DNA from: a virus | Length of the DNA stretch: 24,708 nucleotides | Virus record (IMG/VR): IMGVR_UViG_3300012006_000029 | Span: 1-24,708 of that record | Strand: one strand, 5' to 3' | Shown here: piece after piece, positions 13,940 to 22,099 of the stretch | How the letters are laid out: the number at the start of each line of letters is the position of its first letter | Position numbering within the stretch: position 1 is the first letter of the stretch | The notes under the pieces: generated by a model | Database searches by the model: none | The model's input: the letters and a program-made list of their open reading frames with translations, nothing else | Told to the model about the DNA's origin: nothing | Program-made: the position numbers and the translations under genes

Positions 13940-14737
13940 CTAGAAACTAACCGAAGGATTACTAATTGTTTTAAGAAAAGTATCATAATAAGTAGTAGCA
14001 GTTTGATAAGGTTTATATTCAGGAGATTTTTTTAAAATAGATCCTGCAGTAGATTCTATATCTGCTTGAGTAACACCAGTTGTTCTTTTAATAGTTTGAA
14101 TATCACCAGAAACAGAAGTTGTTATTGTATCTGGTTTACTTTTAATTAAATTATTAATAGCATCTAATACTAATGCAGATTGAGCATCAGTTGCTTTTTG
14201 ACCTAAAAATTTAGTTGCAAGAGTATTAGCAAGATCTTTTGCCTGAGCAGGAGTAAATGGTGCATTATAGTCAATAGTTTTCTTAGGACCACCAGAAGTA
14301 TCTTTACCAGTACCAGCATAATCTTTAATAAAAATATTAAGATTTACAGGAGAAAACTTTGTTTTATCCTTAGCACTTTGATAAAGAGCATAATTTCTTG
14401 CAGCATTTGCTTGAGCATAACCAACAAGAATTTTTTCAAAGTTACCAGTAGAATCATATCCACCATCAGTAACAGCAATATTTAAACCAATAGACTTTAA
14501 ATACTTTTGTAATGCAGCACGTTCTTCTTTTGGTTTAGATTGAACAGAAGCAAGAAAAGTAGTTGTTGGAATAAGTTTTCCATCAAAATCAAAAACATAC
14601 TCTTCCACTATTCCAGGTTCAGTTGCTTTAAATATAGTATTAGTAGATGAATTGTATTGCACATCTTGAAATACATTAGTAGTATATCCAGCAAATGGAT
14701 CTTTAGCAGTATACCTATTAGGTTTAGTACTAGCCAT
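13940..14737 (-). CDS. Hypothetical virion-block protein
   Basis: 265 residues; the ATG overlaps the stop of the 1555-residue gene (TAATG). I do not recognise a family. Residues 1-60 are beta-leaning (DPFAGYTTNVFQDVQYNSST, YVFDFDGKLIPTTTFL). Residues 65-130 are helical (KEERAALQKYLKSIGLNIAV, KILVGYAQANAARNYALYQS). A Gly/Lys linker leads to a second helical part, TPAQAKDLANTLATKFLGQK, and GVTQADIESTAGSILKKSPE. Position between two large internal candidates makes a virion or ejection role likely. Confidence 0.6.
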   Translation of the reverse strand: MASTKPNRYTAKDPFAGYTTNVFQDVQYNSSTNTIFKATEPGIVEEYVFDFDGKLIPTTTFLASVQSKPKEERAALQKYLKSIGLNIAVTDGGYDSTGNFEKILVGYAQANAARNYALYQSAKDKTKFSPVNLNIFIKDYAGTGKDTSGGPKKTIDYNAPFTPAQAKDLANTLATKFLGQKATDAQSALVLDAINNLIKSKPDTITTSVSGDIQTIKRTTGVTQADIESTAGSILKKSPEYKPYQTATTYYDTFLKTISNPSVSF

Positions 14738-17700
14738 TATATCTCCAATAATCTTTTAATAAGTTCATCAGCAACATTAGCGGCAGCCATATTATCCTTT
14801 GTTATATTATTGATTTTAGTCCAAGCATCATTTTTAACTTTCAAACGATAACTGTTTTCATTATCACTATAACCCAAAGATCCCATAGCAACCTTTGCAT
14901 TATCAAAAATATCAATAATATCACGAATCTTAGACACGCTAGCATTAGATGGACTAATGTCATTAGAATTAACTAGACGACGTAGGTCATCCAATGAATC
15001 ATATTTAGTTTGAAGCAAATTGAGATCATTTGGAGACTCAAATTTTAATTTCAAATATGGTTTATCTTTAAGAAATGTATCTTTCTCTACAGCATATTGA
15101 TTACGGTACTGTTGAGCAAGATCAGGTGCTGAAGTTGAGATAAGAGTTTCATACTTCTTCTTAATATCAAAATATTGATTTTCTTCATTAACAACAGAAA
15201 TTTGCATAAAATAATTATCAAGTTCTTTACGCTTTAACATACCTTCTGCTTTAAGGAAAGAATAAGTCTCAATACTAAAATCACCATGATCTGGAACAAG
15301 CCAAGCAAAACCCTTAGGATACTTTTTAACAATATCCTGATTTTTCTTAATCCAGTCCGCAGCAGCAACACTTTTCTTAATACTACCAAGTTGACTTGCT
15401 TCAGATTCTGAAATGCTGTAGACAGAAGCCCCAGGAAAGATTTTAGTAAACTTAATTAAAGCAGTACTATAAGGATCAACAGAATTTTTAGCAAATTCAG
15501 CAGAAAGCAAATTATTGTACTCTTGCTTTAATGAAGAAACATTATCTTTTAACATTTGAGAATCTAAATCTTTAGTTTGCGATACTGTTGGAGATATAGG
15601 AGTAAAAATACCAAGCAAAGAACGCAAAACTAAAATATTACGTGCGGTCTGTTGAACATCATGTTGATGTTGTTCTCTTTCAAGAACACCAGCAGAAGCA
15701 TCTAAGCCCTTACCATTAGCCGCATAATATGCTGCCGCTTTAACAGTAGCAGAATAAATCTCATCAGTAGGATCAGAAAAACTTTCTGGAGATCCAGTAA
15801 AGTCATCTTTCATTTGTAAAAATCTACGAATAACAGATGGAGTTAATTGTTCTGCGGTACTCTTGCCAGTAGCATATTTGCCATAAAGTGCTGTACTAAG
15901 TTTATCTCTAAATTCTATTGGAATAACTTTAGATAAAATAGATTGAGCAATACCAGCAATAGGACCAGAAAATGTTGGTAAAGCAGAATCAGGATCAATT
16001 GAAGGAGTCAACATTTTCATTTTGCCAGTAAGACTCAAAGGCATTGGACCCTTAATGGCATCTTGCATCCAAGGTAAAGTATTTAAAATGTTAAACATAA
16101 TTTGATCCATAGGAATCATAAAATACTTGTCACCATTTTGATCTTCATGAAAAAAACCAGAATGATCTATGGTTTCAGAAAGAATGCGTAATTTAATAAG
16201 AGAATCAGGATTCTTCAACAATCTTGCTGTACGACGATAAAAATCCTCATTAGCACGATAGTAACGTGCTACGTTTCTTACACCAAAAGCAAGATTAGAA
16301 CGCACATTAGGATTATCAATAGCACCAATAGTACGTTGGTAAGCAAAATCTGAAGCAAGATTACTGTATCTACGATCAGCAGCATTTTCAGCAATATCTT
16401 TTTTCATATTAGGATTTGCTGTCATAATTCTTTTAACATATGCTTCTTCATTAAGTGTTAAAAGTTTACGGTAATTAAAATAATAAGCCATGTAAACAGG
16501 ATGACGTGATAATTGAGAAAGTTGTCTATCGCTTACTTTGAAACCAAGTTGAATAGTTTTATCTATTATTCCTTGCAGATTTTTTTCTATAGAAATTTTA
16601 GTACTATATCCAAGAATATTTGATGGAAGTTGATCCCAAATATCATCAACAGCATTAATATCTAACTTGCCATCAACAACCCAATTGCCTTTGGCATTCT
16701 TTGTACGAACACGATCAAGTAAAGTCTTATTAAAAACTCCCTGATCTGACATGAAAAGATTACGTGTATGTAAAAATGATCTTATGGCAACTTCTCTTTC
16801 AGAAGCACCTTTACCAGCCATTTCAAATCTTTGATAAATTTCTTTACCAACAACATCATTTTTTAAATAATTTTCAATCTCACGAACAGCCTTACTGGGA
16901 TTTTCCATATGAATAACAGAAAGTTCACCAATTTTACCACTACGATCTACTCTATTATTTAACTGTGCAAGAAAGTTAACTCTATAACCCTCATCAGTTT
17001 TAGGAACAACAGCAATATTACTATTAAATTCCTTATTCATATTTTTTAATTCTTTTGCTATACTAAGATTAATGTTAGTATTATCTGCAACAGAACCAAC
17101 ACTTGGTTTAATTGGACCACCAAGAACACTTTGAGAAGCACCTTCACCTAATGCTTGCAAATGTGCTGTTCCATTATTTCTAATCAAACCAGCAGTCCAC
17201 TTTGCTGTTTTATCTCCAGCAAACTTACTCCAAGAATTTGAGATAAGAACACTTTCAACATAGTCTGCTTCTTGTGCAGGATTCTTTAAACCATCAATAA
17301 TGTTTTGATCATAATTATTTCTAACTTTATTATACAGTCTACTTACTACACCAAGACTCTTATCATCTTTAGATGTTATGCGAGCAATTGCTGTAGCAGC
17401 AAACTTTCCACTAACTAAATGCATTGCTACCGCAACAGGCATTGTCAAATAATTAAATAGGGTTTCATCAAATACTGCACGATATCCAAGACGTGGCAAA
17501 AGATTTAATGCAGACCAATAGTCTGTTGTCTTTTGTACTAATCTACTATTAATACTTCCACCAATTGCTTTTTGAAGTGCATATTCATTATTATTTGCAT
17601 GTGTAAAAAACTTTTGAAAGTCTGGAATATTAATTTGATTAGCAAGTTGTTCTGATCTTACAGCAGATTGAGTTCCACCAAATTCAGCAGGATTAAACTG

Positions 17701-19404
17701 AGTAAGATTAGGATTGCCAATAAGTTTTTTAGCCTCAGAATCAAGAATAATATCTTCACTATATTTTTGATTAGTCATACTGCTCATGATTTCATCATAG
17801 GCTTGCTTATTATTTCCTACACGGCTTACGCCAGTAGCATCAGCAATAGTATCAAATAATCCTTTAATAATATTTAATGCTTCAGAGTTATTTCTAGATG
17901 CAGCAAAAGCGTCAGCAATAACACTTGCCTCATAACGTGGAAGCACTGCTCTTGCTAAAGTGAAAACTTGTGATCTACTTTTTGAGACATTAGCAGCCCC
18001 AGTAACTTCATCAATACCGCCGATATAGATAGTACGATTAGTAAGAGCACGCTCAAACATTTTAGCAATACGATTACTCGTTGCTTGAATTTTATTGATT
18101 TCAATTGCAGATTCAACTGATATTCCTTGATCAAGTTTTTGTAAAACTTTTTCCATATCGGAAACATTAGTAGTTGCTTTACCAACACCAGTAACATTGC
18201 GTACTGAGTTCATTAAAACAAGTTTTCCTTTACGGATAGTACCGTATGTTGGAAGAAACATTTGTTGTTTTCCAACTTTACCACGCATAATGTTTTCAAG
18301 ATTGTCTGCATTATTTAAAAAGTCTTTAGCAGAGTTAGCATCAGTAATGTTTGCTTGACGAAAAATGCTAATAGCATCATCATGAAATTGTGGTGCTAAT
18401 CTTTTAAGTTGTGTAATAGCAATTGCTTTTTCAGCACGACTACCAGTATTGCTAATTTCAATAAGGTTACCAGCCTTATCCCAAAAATCAACAACTTTTT
18501 GTTTTTCAAACATTTTATCTATACTGCCGCCAACACCCACTTTTTGTAGGAGTGTTTTTTCTCCAAGTGCGGCACGAGATAAAGCCATGGTTCCATAGCG
18601 CGCTATTTTAACAGCAGCAGCAAACTTACCTACAGCAATAGTTGGATCAAAAATAAAACCAGCAACTAAATCACTTGCACCAGAAACATTTTTGCGTGCT
18701 GTTGCTTCAGCACCATTTTCTCCTGGCTCTACATCAAAAAAAATGTTTGCTATACTTCTACCATAAGATATTTTAGCATTATCATAATCTTTAAGTGCTT
18801 GACCTATTGGACCTTTTTCTTTCATATATTGTTCAAAAGCAGCAAACTCTTGATCAGTTTCTAAAGAAGAAAGAACTTGACCATATGTTTTTCCAGTTGA
18901 TATTGCTTTAGCAATTTTTACCGTAGAAGCATCATAAAATTTATCTACTCTAGTTTCAAGATTTTTATCAAAAACTTGATTGCCATCAGTATAATCTTTA
19001 TAATCTTTAAAGTTAAAAATACTTCCAGTTGCTTGACTTACACGATATGGCGTAGTGATTCTATTTACATAAGTTGAAATACCTTCAAGACCAGCACCAG
19101 CAATATCTTTAACTACATTAAATGCACTACCAAGAATAGATGATTCATTGTCTGGAAAATAATTGTTTTCTTTATCTTTTACATCTGGACCAAAATATGC
19201 TTGCAAACTATCTTGTACATCTTTTTGAAGTTTGCCATATTCTTTTTTAGCATCATTGACTGGCATAGATGCAAGACGCTTATGCTGATCAGTTAACCAA
19301 GCAAAACCATTAACTTTAGCACGATCTTTTGGAAGCATTTGAGTAGCAGCAGTTGCTGCTAATAAAGTTTCAGATGCTCCTGAAATATTTTTCCACTCAG
19401 CCAT
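14737..19404 (-). CDS. Giant virion protein, candidate DNA-ejection protein (1555 residues)
   Basis: The largest gene of the window; the ATG overlaps the previous stop by one base. The protein is mainly helical, rich in Asn, Lys, Ala and Ile, and nearly lacks Cys. Visible parts: an N-terminal helical region (LPKDRAKVNGFAWLTDQHKR), a glycine/hydrophobic stretch near 235-290 (SGASDLVAGFIFDPTIAVGK), a middle region (YWSALNLLPRLGYRAVFDET, NYLTMPVAVAMHLVSGKF) and a C-terminal helical third with KGFAWLVPDHGDFSIETYSF. KGFAWL at the C-terminal side echoes NGFAWL at the N-terminus. I see no transglycosylase, peptidase or polymerase motif. Length and position in a podovirus-like head operon resemble internal core proteins such as T7 gp16 (general knowledge), so ejection is the inference, not a sequence match. 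Confidence 0.6.
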   Translation of the reverse strand: MAEWKNISGASETLLAATAATQMLPKDRAKVNGFAWLTDQHKRLASMPVNDAKKEYGKLQKDVQDSLQAYFGPDVKDKENNYFPDNESSILGSAFNVVKDIAGAGLEGISTYVNRITTPYRVSQATGSIFNFKDYKDYTDGNQVFDKNLETRVDKFYDASTVKIAKAISTGKTYGQVLSSLETDQEFAAFEQYMKEKGPIGQALKDYDNAKISYGRSIANIFFDVEPGENGAEATARKNVSGASDLVAGFIFDPTIAVGKFAAAVKIARYGTMALSRAALGEKTLLQKVGVGGSIDKMFEKQKVVDFWDKAGNLIEISNTGSRAEKAIAITQLKRLAPQFHDDAISIFRQANITDANSAKDFLNNADNLENIMRGKVGKQQMFLPTYGTIRKGKLVLMNSVRNVTGVGKATTNVSDMEKVLQKLDQGISVESAIEINKIQATSNRIAKMFERALTNRTIYIGGIDEVTGAANVSKSRSQVFTLARAVLPRYEASVIADAFAASRNNSEALNIIKGLFDTIADATGVSRVGNNKQAYDEIMSSMTNQKYSEDIILDSEAKKLIGNPNLTQFNPAEFGGTQSAVRSEQLANQINIPDFQKFFTHANNNEYALQKAIGGSINSRLVQKTTDYWSALNLLPRLGYRAVFDETLFNYLTMPVAVAMHLVSGKFAATAIARITSKDDKSLGVVSRLYNKVRNNYDQNIIDGLKNPAQEADYVESVLISNSWSKFAGDKTAKWTAGLIRNNGTAHLQALGEGASQSVLGGPIKPSVGSVADNTNINLSIAKELKNMNKEFNSNIAVVPKTDEGYRVNFLAQLNNRVDRSGKIGELSVIHMENPSKAVREIENYLKNDVVGKEIYQRFEMAGKGASEREVAIRSFLHTRNLFMSDQGVFNKTLLDRVRTKNAKGNWVVDGKLDINAVDDIWDQLPSNILGYSTKISIEKNLQGIIDKTIQLGFKVSDRQLSQLSRHPVYMAYYFNYRKLLTLNEEAYVKRIMTANPNMKKDIAENAADRRYSNLASDFAYQRTIGAIDNPNVRSNLAFGVRNVARYYRANEDFYRRTARLLKNPDSLIKLRILSETIDHSGFFHEDQNGDKYFMIPMDQIMFNILNTLPWMQDAIKGPMPLSLTGKMKMLTPSIDPDSALPTFSGPIAGIAQSILSKVIPIEFRDKLSTALYGKYATGKSTAEQLTPSVIRRFLQMKDDFTGSPESFSDPTDEIYSATVKAAAYYAANGKGLDASAGVLEREQHQHDVQQTARNILVLRSLLGIFTPISPTVSQTKDLDSQMLKDNVSSLKQEYNNLLSAEFAKNSVDPYSTALIKFTKIFPGASVYSISESEASQLGSIKKSVAAADWIKKNQDIVKKYPKGFAWLVPDHGDFSIETYSFLKAEGMLKRKELDNYFMQISVVNEENQYFDIKKKYETLISTSAPDLAQQYRNQYAVEKDTFLKDKPYLKLKFESPNDLNLLQTKYDSLDDLRRLVNSNDISPSNASVSKIRDIIDIFDNAKVAMGSLGYSDNENSYRLKVKNDAWTKINNITKDNMAAANVADELIKRLLEI

Positions 19405-19823
19405 TACAGACCTCTGTTGGCAAGCGATTCAGCATATTCTGTAAGTTGACCAGTAGGATCATTTCTTGCTGCTTCAAAAAGAATTTCAGAAAGAGGACGA
19501 TCTGCAGCAGGAGCAAATGATGGCATGTTAATTGCTTCAGGTCCAGCACCGCCACCAAATGGCATACCATGTTCTGGCAACTCGTTAGGGCGTTGTGTTT
19601 TTTCAGTTAATGCAACAATGCCTGGAAGTTTGCGTGTAGGTGTAGCGGTTCCAGCCATGCCTTGTGGGATAGCGGCTTGCATATCATGTAATGCTTTAGT
19701 TTCACCATATTTTCCACCAGGTATTGCTTGGATAGATTGTGGTCCACCATCAGTACGGTTGCCACTACCAGGATTAGATACAGGTGCAGGATTACTAGGT
19801 TTTTGGTATCCGCCTCTAGGCAT
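19404..19823 (-). CDS. Conserved actinophage-type protein, MPRGGYQ family
   Basis: 139 residues; the ATG lies 8 bases inside the end of the protease gene, and the stop overlaps the next ATG by one base. It is Pro/Gly-rich and probably largely disordered. It begins MPRGGYQKPSNPAPVSNPGS, then NRTDGGPQSIQAIPGGKYGE, a DMQAAIPQGM segment, TPTRKLPGIVALTEKTQRPN, GMPFGGGAGPEAINMP and a helical end LFEAARNDPTGQLTEYAESL. MPRGGYQ-P-NPAPVS-PG----RTDGGP ... YGE---- is a signature I recall from actinobacterial phage genomes, where it lies near the portal. Function unknown; it is the strongest taxonomic marker in the window. Confidence 0.8.
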   Translation of the reverse strand: MPRGGYQKPSNPAPVSNPGSGNRTDGGPQSIQAIPGGKYGETKALHDMQAAIPQGMAGTATPTRKLPGIVALTEKTQRPNELPEHGMPFGGGAGPEAINMPSFAPAADRPLSEILFEAARNDPTGQLTEYAESLANRGL

Positions 19824-20346
19824 TTCTCACCTGTTTCATTATTTGAATATTGCCGCCAGTATTAACATCAAATTTCATTGCTGTACGTATAGCATTTTCT
19901 GGTGTACTACCTGCATAAAGTGCTCCAACAGCATATGCACCGCCACTGCCGATACCGTAAAATCCTTCTTCGTCTCGTATTACAGTAAAGTCTGAACATA
20001 TTACAAACAGTTGTCCTTTGACAGATATCATAATATCTAGATCGTTATCTTTACCAGACTCTGCTTCTTTCCAGCCATTTTCTATTAATGTTTTACGCAA
20101 CGAAGGTACAACACTATTAATCATAAATTTATACAAATCACCATTAGGAATTCGTTTAGGTGGATTCCACACGCTAGTAATAATATCACCAGTGCGTCCT
20201 TCACCTGCTACACCAATATTGTATTCATTATTTGTAGTTATTTTATCTACACCAAATGAATTACAAGGCATTTCACCCCAAGTGATTTGACTATCTGCAG
20301 CCATAACAGAACCCCAAGAATGTTGGATTCCAATTATTGTTGTCAT
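19816..20346 (-). CDS. HslV/proteasome-like Ntn-hydrolase, candidate head-maturation protease
   Basis: 176 residues, the length of bacterial HslV. Removal of Met would expose Thr1. MTTIIGIQHSWGSVMAADSQ gives the N-terminal TT and an Asp at mature position 17, as in proteasome beta and HslV subunits. VDKI puts a Lys at mature position 33 or 34 (one-residue shift), where the family has Lys33. NIGVAGEGRTGD resembles the GFAG-x-x-AD segment. GSGGAYAVGALYAG (from residue 133) matches the HslV GSGG-YA-AA-RAL segment, and DVNTGG with NIQIM matches its end. Family knowledge: Thr1 is the nucleophile and Lys33 the base. It lies one base after the portal stop, where phages often keep the prohead protease, and no other protease is visible. 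No HslU-like ATPase is present here. Assembly and substrate (scaffold or capsid) are inferred. Confidence 0.8.
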   Translation of the reverse strand: MTTIIGIQHSWGSVMAADSQITWGEMPCNSFGVDKITTNNEYNIGVAGEGRTGDIITSVWNPPKRIPNGDLYKFMINSVVPSLRKTLIENGWKEAESGKDNDLDIMISVKGQLFVICSDFTVIRDEEGFYGIGSGGAYAVGALYAGSTPENAIRTAMKFDVNTGGNIQIMKQVRNA

Positions 20347-20347
20347 G

Positions 20348-22090
20348 CTATCCGCCTAAAGCAGATAATATACTTGCTACATCGGGAGAAGAAGCACCAG
20401 CAGGGGCATTTTGGGCAGGAGCAGCGTTAGGTGTCGCTTGTGATTGCTCAACTGGAGGAGCCTCGCCTGCTGGTGGAGCGAGTTGTGCTGGTGCTTCTGG
20501 TGCAGGTGCTGGGGCAAAGATTTCTGACACAGCATCTTCAATAGATGTACCAGAGCGTCTTGCTTGAATAGCGGACGCTATTTTATTAATAAGATTAGAA
20601 GGATCTCCACCTTGTGCAACAAGTTGTGGAATAGCCTGTGAGGCTGCAAGAAGAGAACTAGTAAGAGCATTACGCATTTTTTCAATATCAATACGTTCTT
20701 GTTCACCAACAACATTCATTGACCAAGGAAGTTCACGCATAATGAAGTCTCTTGAAATGAGATCTGCTTGCAATGCTTGGAGTGAGAAAATTAAAGCACG
20801 AGATGGGTCAAGTCCAGACATAAGACCATAACGTACTTGCACACTATAATCTTGTTTAATATCTTTTGATGAATCATATTCAAGTGCATAGGAAGCGCCT
20901 TGATAAATTCCACGCATTTTCTTTGGTCCACCAAAAAGTTTTTCATCCATTTCAAAGCAAAGAGAAATAATATCTTCAAATACTTCTGCAAGTACTTGTT
21001 GTCCTGCTTTGATTTGGGTATCAAATCCACCAAGGAGGGCTTGTACACCTTGTCCTGTGATGATGCTTGCATCAATTGTTCCTGAACGTCCTTCTGGATA
21101 TCGGGAACCTAAACGCATTTCATTCTGGAGAAGTGTTTGTTCAGTAAATGCTGCAGTAGGTAGTTCCAAACCAACACGACGGATTGATTGTGGATTATTT
21201 GAACGCAGGATTGCATCTGGCCCAAATGAGAACTCTTGCACATCCATAGGTACAGCAAGTGGGGCTTGTACAGATTTTTCTGCTGCTTCCATTCCAAGGA
21301 GTGCAAAGCGAGCGCGTGCTACTTGAATCCATACTACATCATCAAATTGTCCACGCGGTTCATCTGGATCTACACCTGGGCGACGTGCTACACGCACCAT
21401 CACTTTGCCCATTGGATTTGCTACACCACGTAAAACAAAATTGCCACGATCTGGCAAAAATAAGACAATTTGGTCTTTATCCTCATATCGTACTAATTCG
21501 GTCAAAGAGTTTAAATCAGTTTGATCTCTTGATTGACCATTAAGAATTGCGTACTCATATTCAGGGAAGTCTATTAATAGTTCTCGTACTGTCTTAGCAT
21601 ATTTCTTCATGTAAGAAACAATACGATTGTGGCGATCAAATTCGTAATATGCACCCATAGGGTTTTCAATACGAATACGTGGCATTCGTGTTTCAAAATC
21701 TGGTTCTACTGTGATTGGTAGGAACGCATAAGTTCCATACCAGTCTGCACCAGTATACATTTGGGTTTGAAACTTTGAATATTGAATATAGTTGTTGGCA
21801 ATCATTGTTCTTTTGTCAGCAACTTTTTTAGCAAGATCGCTAGAAACATTTGTAGTGGAGCAGTTAAAGGAGGGGAGGGGGGCAAGGACTTCAGCAATAT
21901 CTCTTGCCGCAATGTCAACAAAGTTGGCTACCATTGCTTTTGACATTCCTTCAGGAAAAAAGTCAGGAGCAATAGATTCTAATTGTCCTTTACGTACTGC
22001 AAGGATATCAGCCATTGCTTGATCGCGTGTAAAGTTACGCGCTTTGAGGGCGGTATACTTATCCGAGATCTGTTCAATGCTTAACGTCAT
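20348..22090 (-). CDS. Portal protein
   Basis: 580 residues; ATG with AAGGA 6 bases upstream, 9 bases after the terminase stop. A helical N-terminus (SDKYTALKARNFTRDQAMAD) is followed by FPEGMSKAMVANFVDIAARD, a wing with YGTYAFLPITVEPDFETRMP and IRIENPMGAYYEFDRHNRIV, a stem-type region (DASIITGQGVQALLGGFDTQ, IKAGQQVLAEVFEDIISLCF), MRNALTSSLLAASQAIPQLV, and a disordered Ala/Pro tail from about residue 515. The combination of mixed alpha/beta wing, long central helix after GVQALLGG and order terminase-portal is diagnostic in practice. It forms the dodecameric vertex through which DNA enters and leaves, and docks the terminase and neck. Family is assigned by context and general pattern, not by a single motif. 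Confidence 0.88.
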   Translation of the reverse strand: MTLSIEQISDKYTALKARNFTRDQAMADILAVRKGQLESIAPDFFPEGMSKAMVANFVDIAARDIAEVLAPLPSFNCSTTNVSSDLAKKVADKRTMIANNYIQYSKFQTQMYTGADWYGTYAFLPITVEPDFETRMPRIRIENPMGAYYEFDRHNRIVSYMKKYAKTVRELLIDFPEYEYAILNGQSRDQTDLNSLTELVRYEDKDQIVLFLPDRGNFVLRGVANPMGKVMVRVARRPGVDPDEPRGQFDDVVWIQVARARFALLGMEAAEKSVQAPLAVPMDVQEFSFGPDAILRSNNPQSIRRVGLELPTAAFTEQTLLQNEMRLGSRYPEGRSGTIDASIITGQGVQALLGGFDTQIKAGQQVLAEVFEDIISLCFEMDEKLFGGPKKMRGIYQGASYALEYDSSKDIKQDYSVQVRYGLMSGLDPSRALIFSLQALQADLISRDFIMRELPWSMNVVGEQERIDIEKMRNALTSSLLAASQAIPQLVAQGGDPSNLINKIASAIQARRSGTSIEDAVSEIFAPAPAPEAPAQLAPPAGEAPPVEQSQATPNAAPAQNAPAGASSPDVASILSALGG

Positions 22091-22099
22091 ATGTTATCC

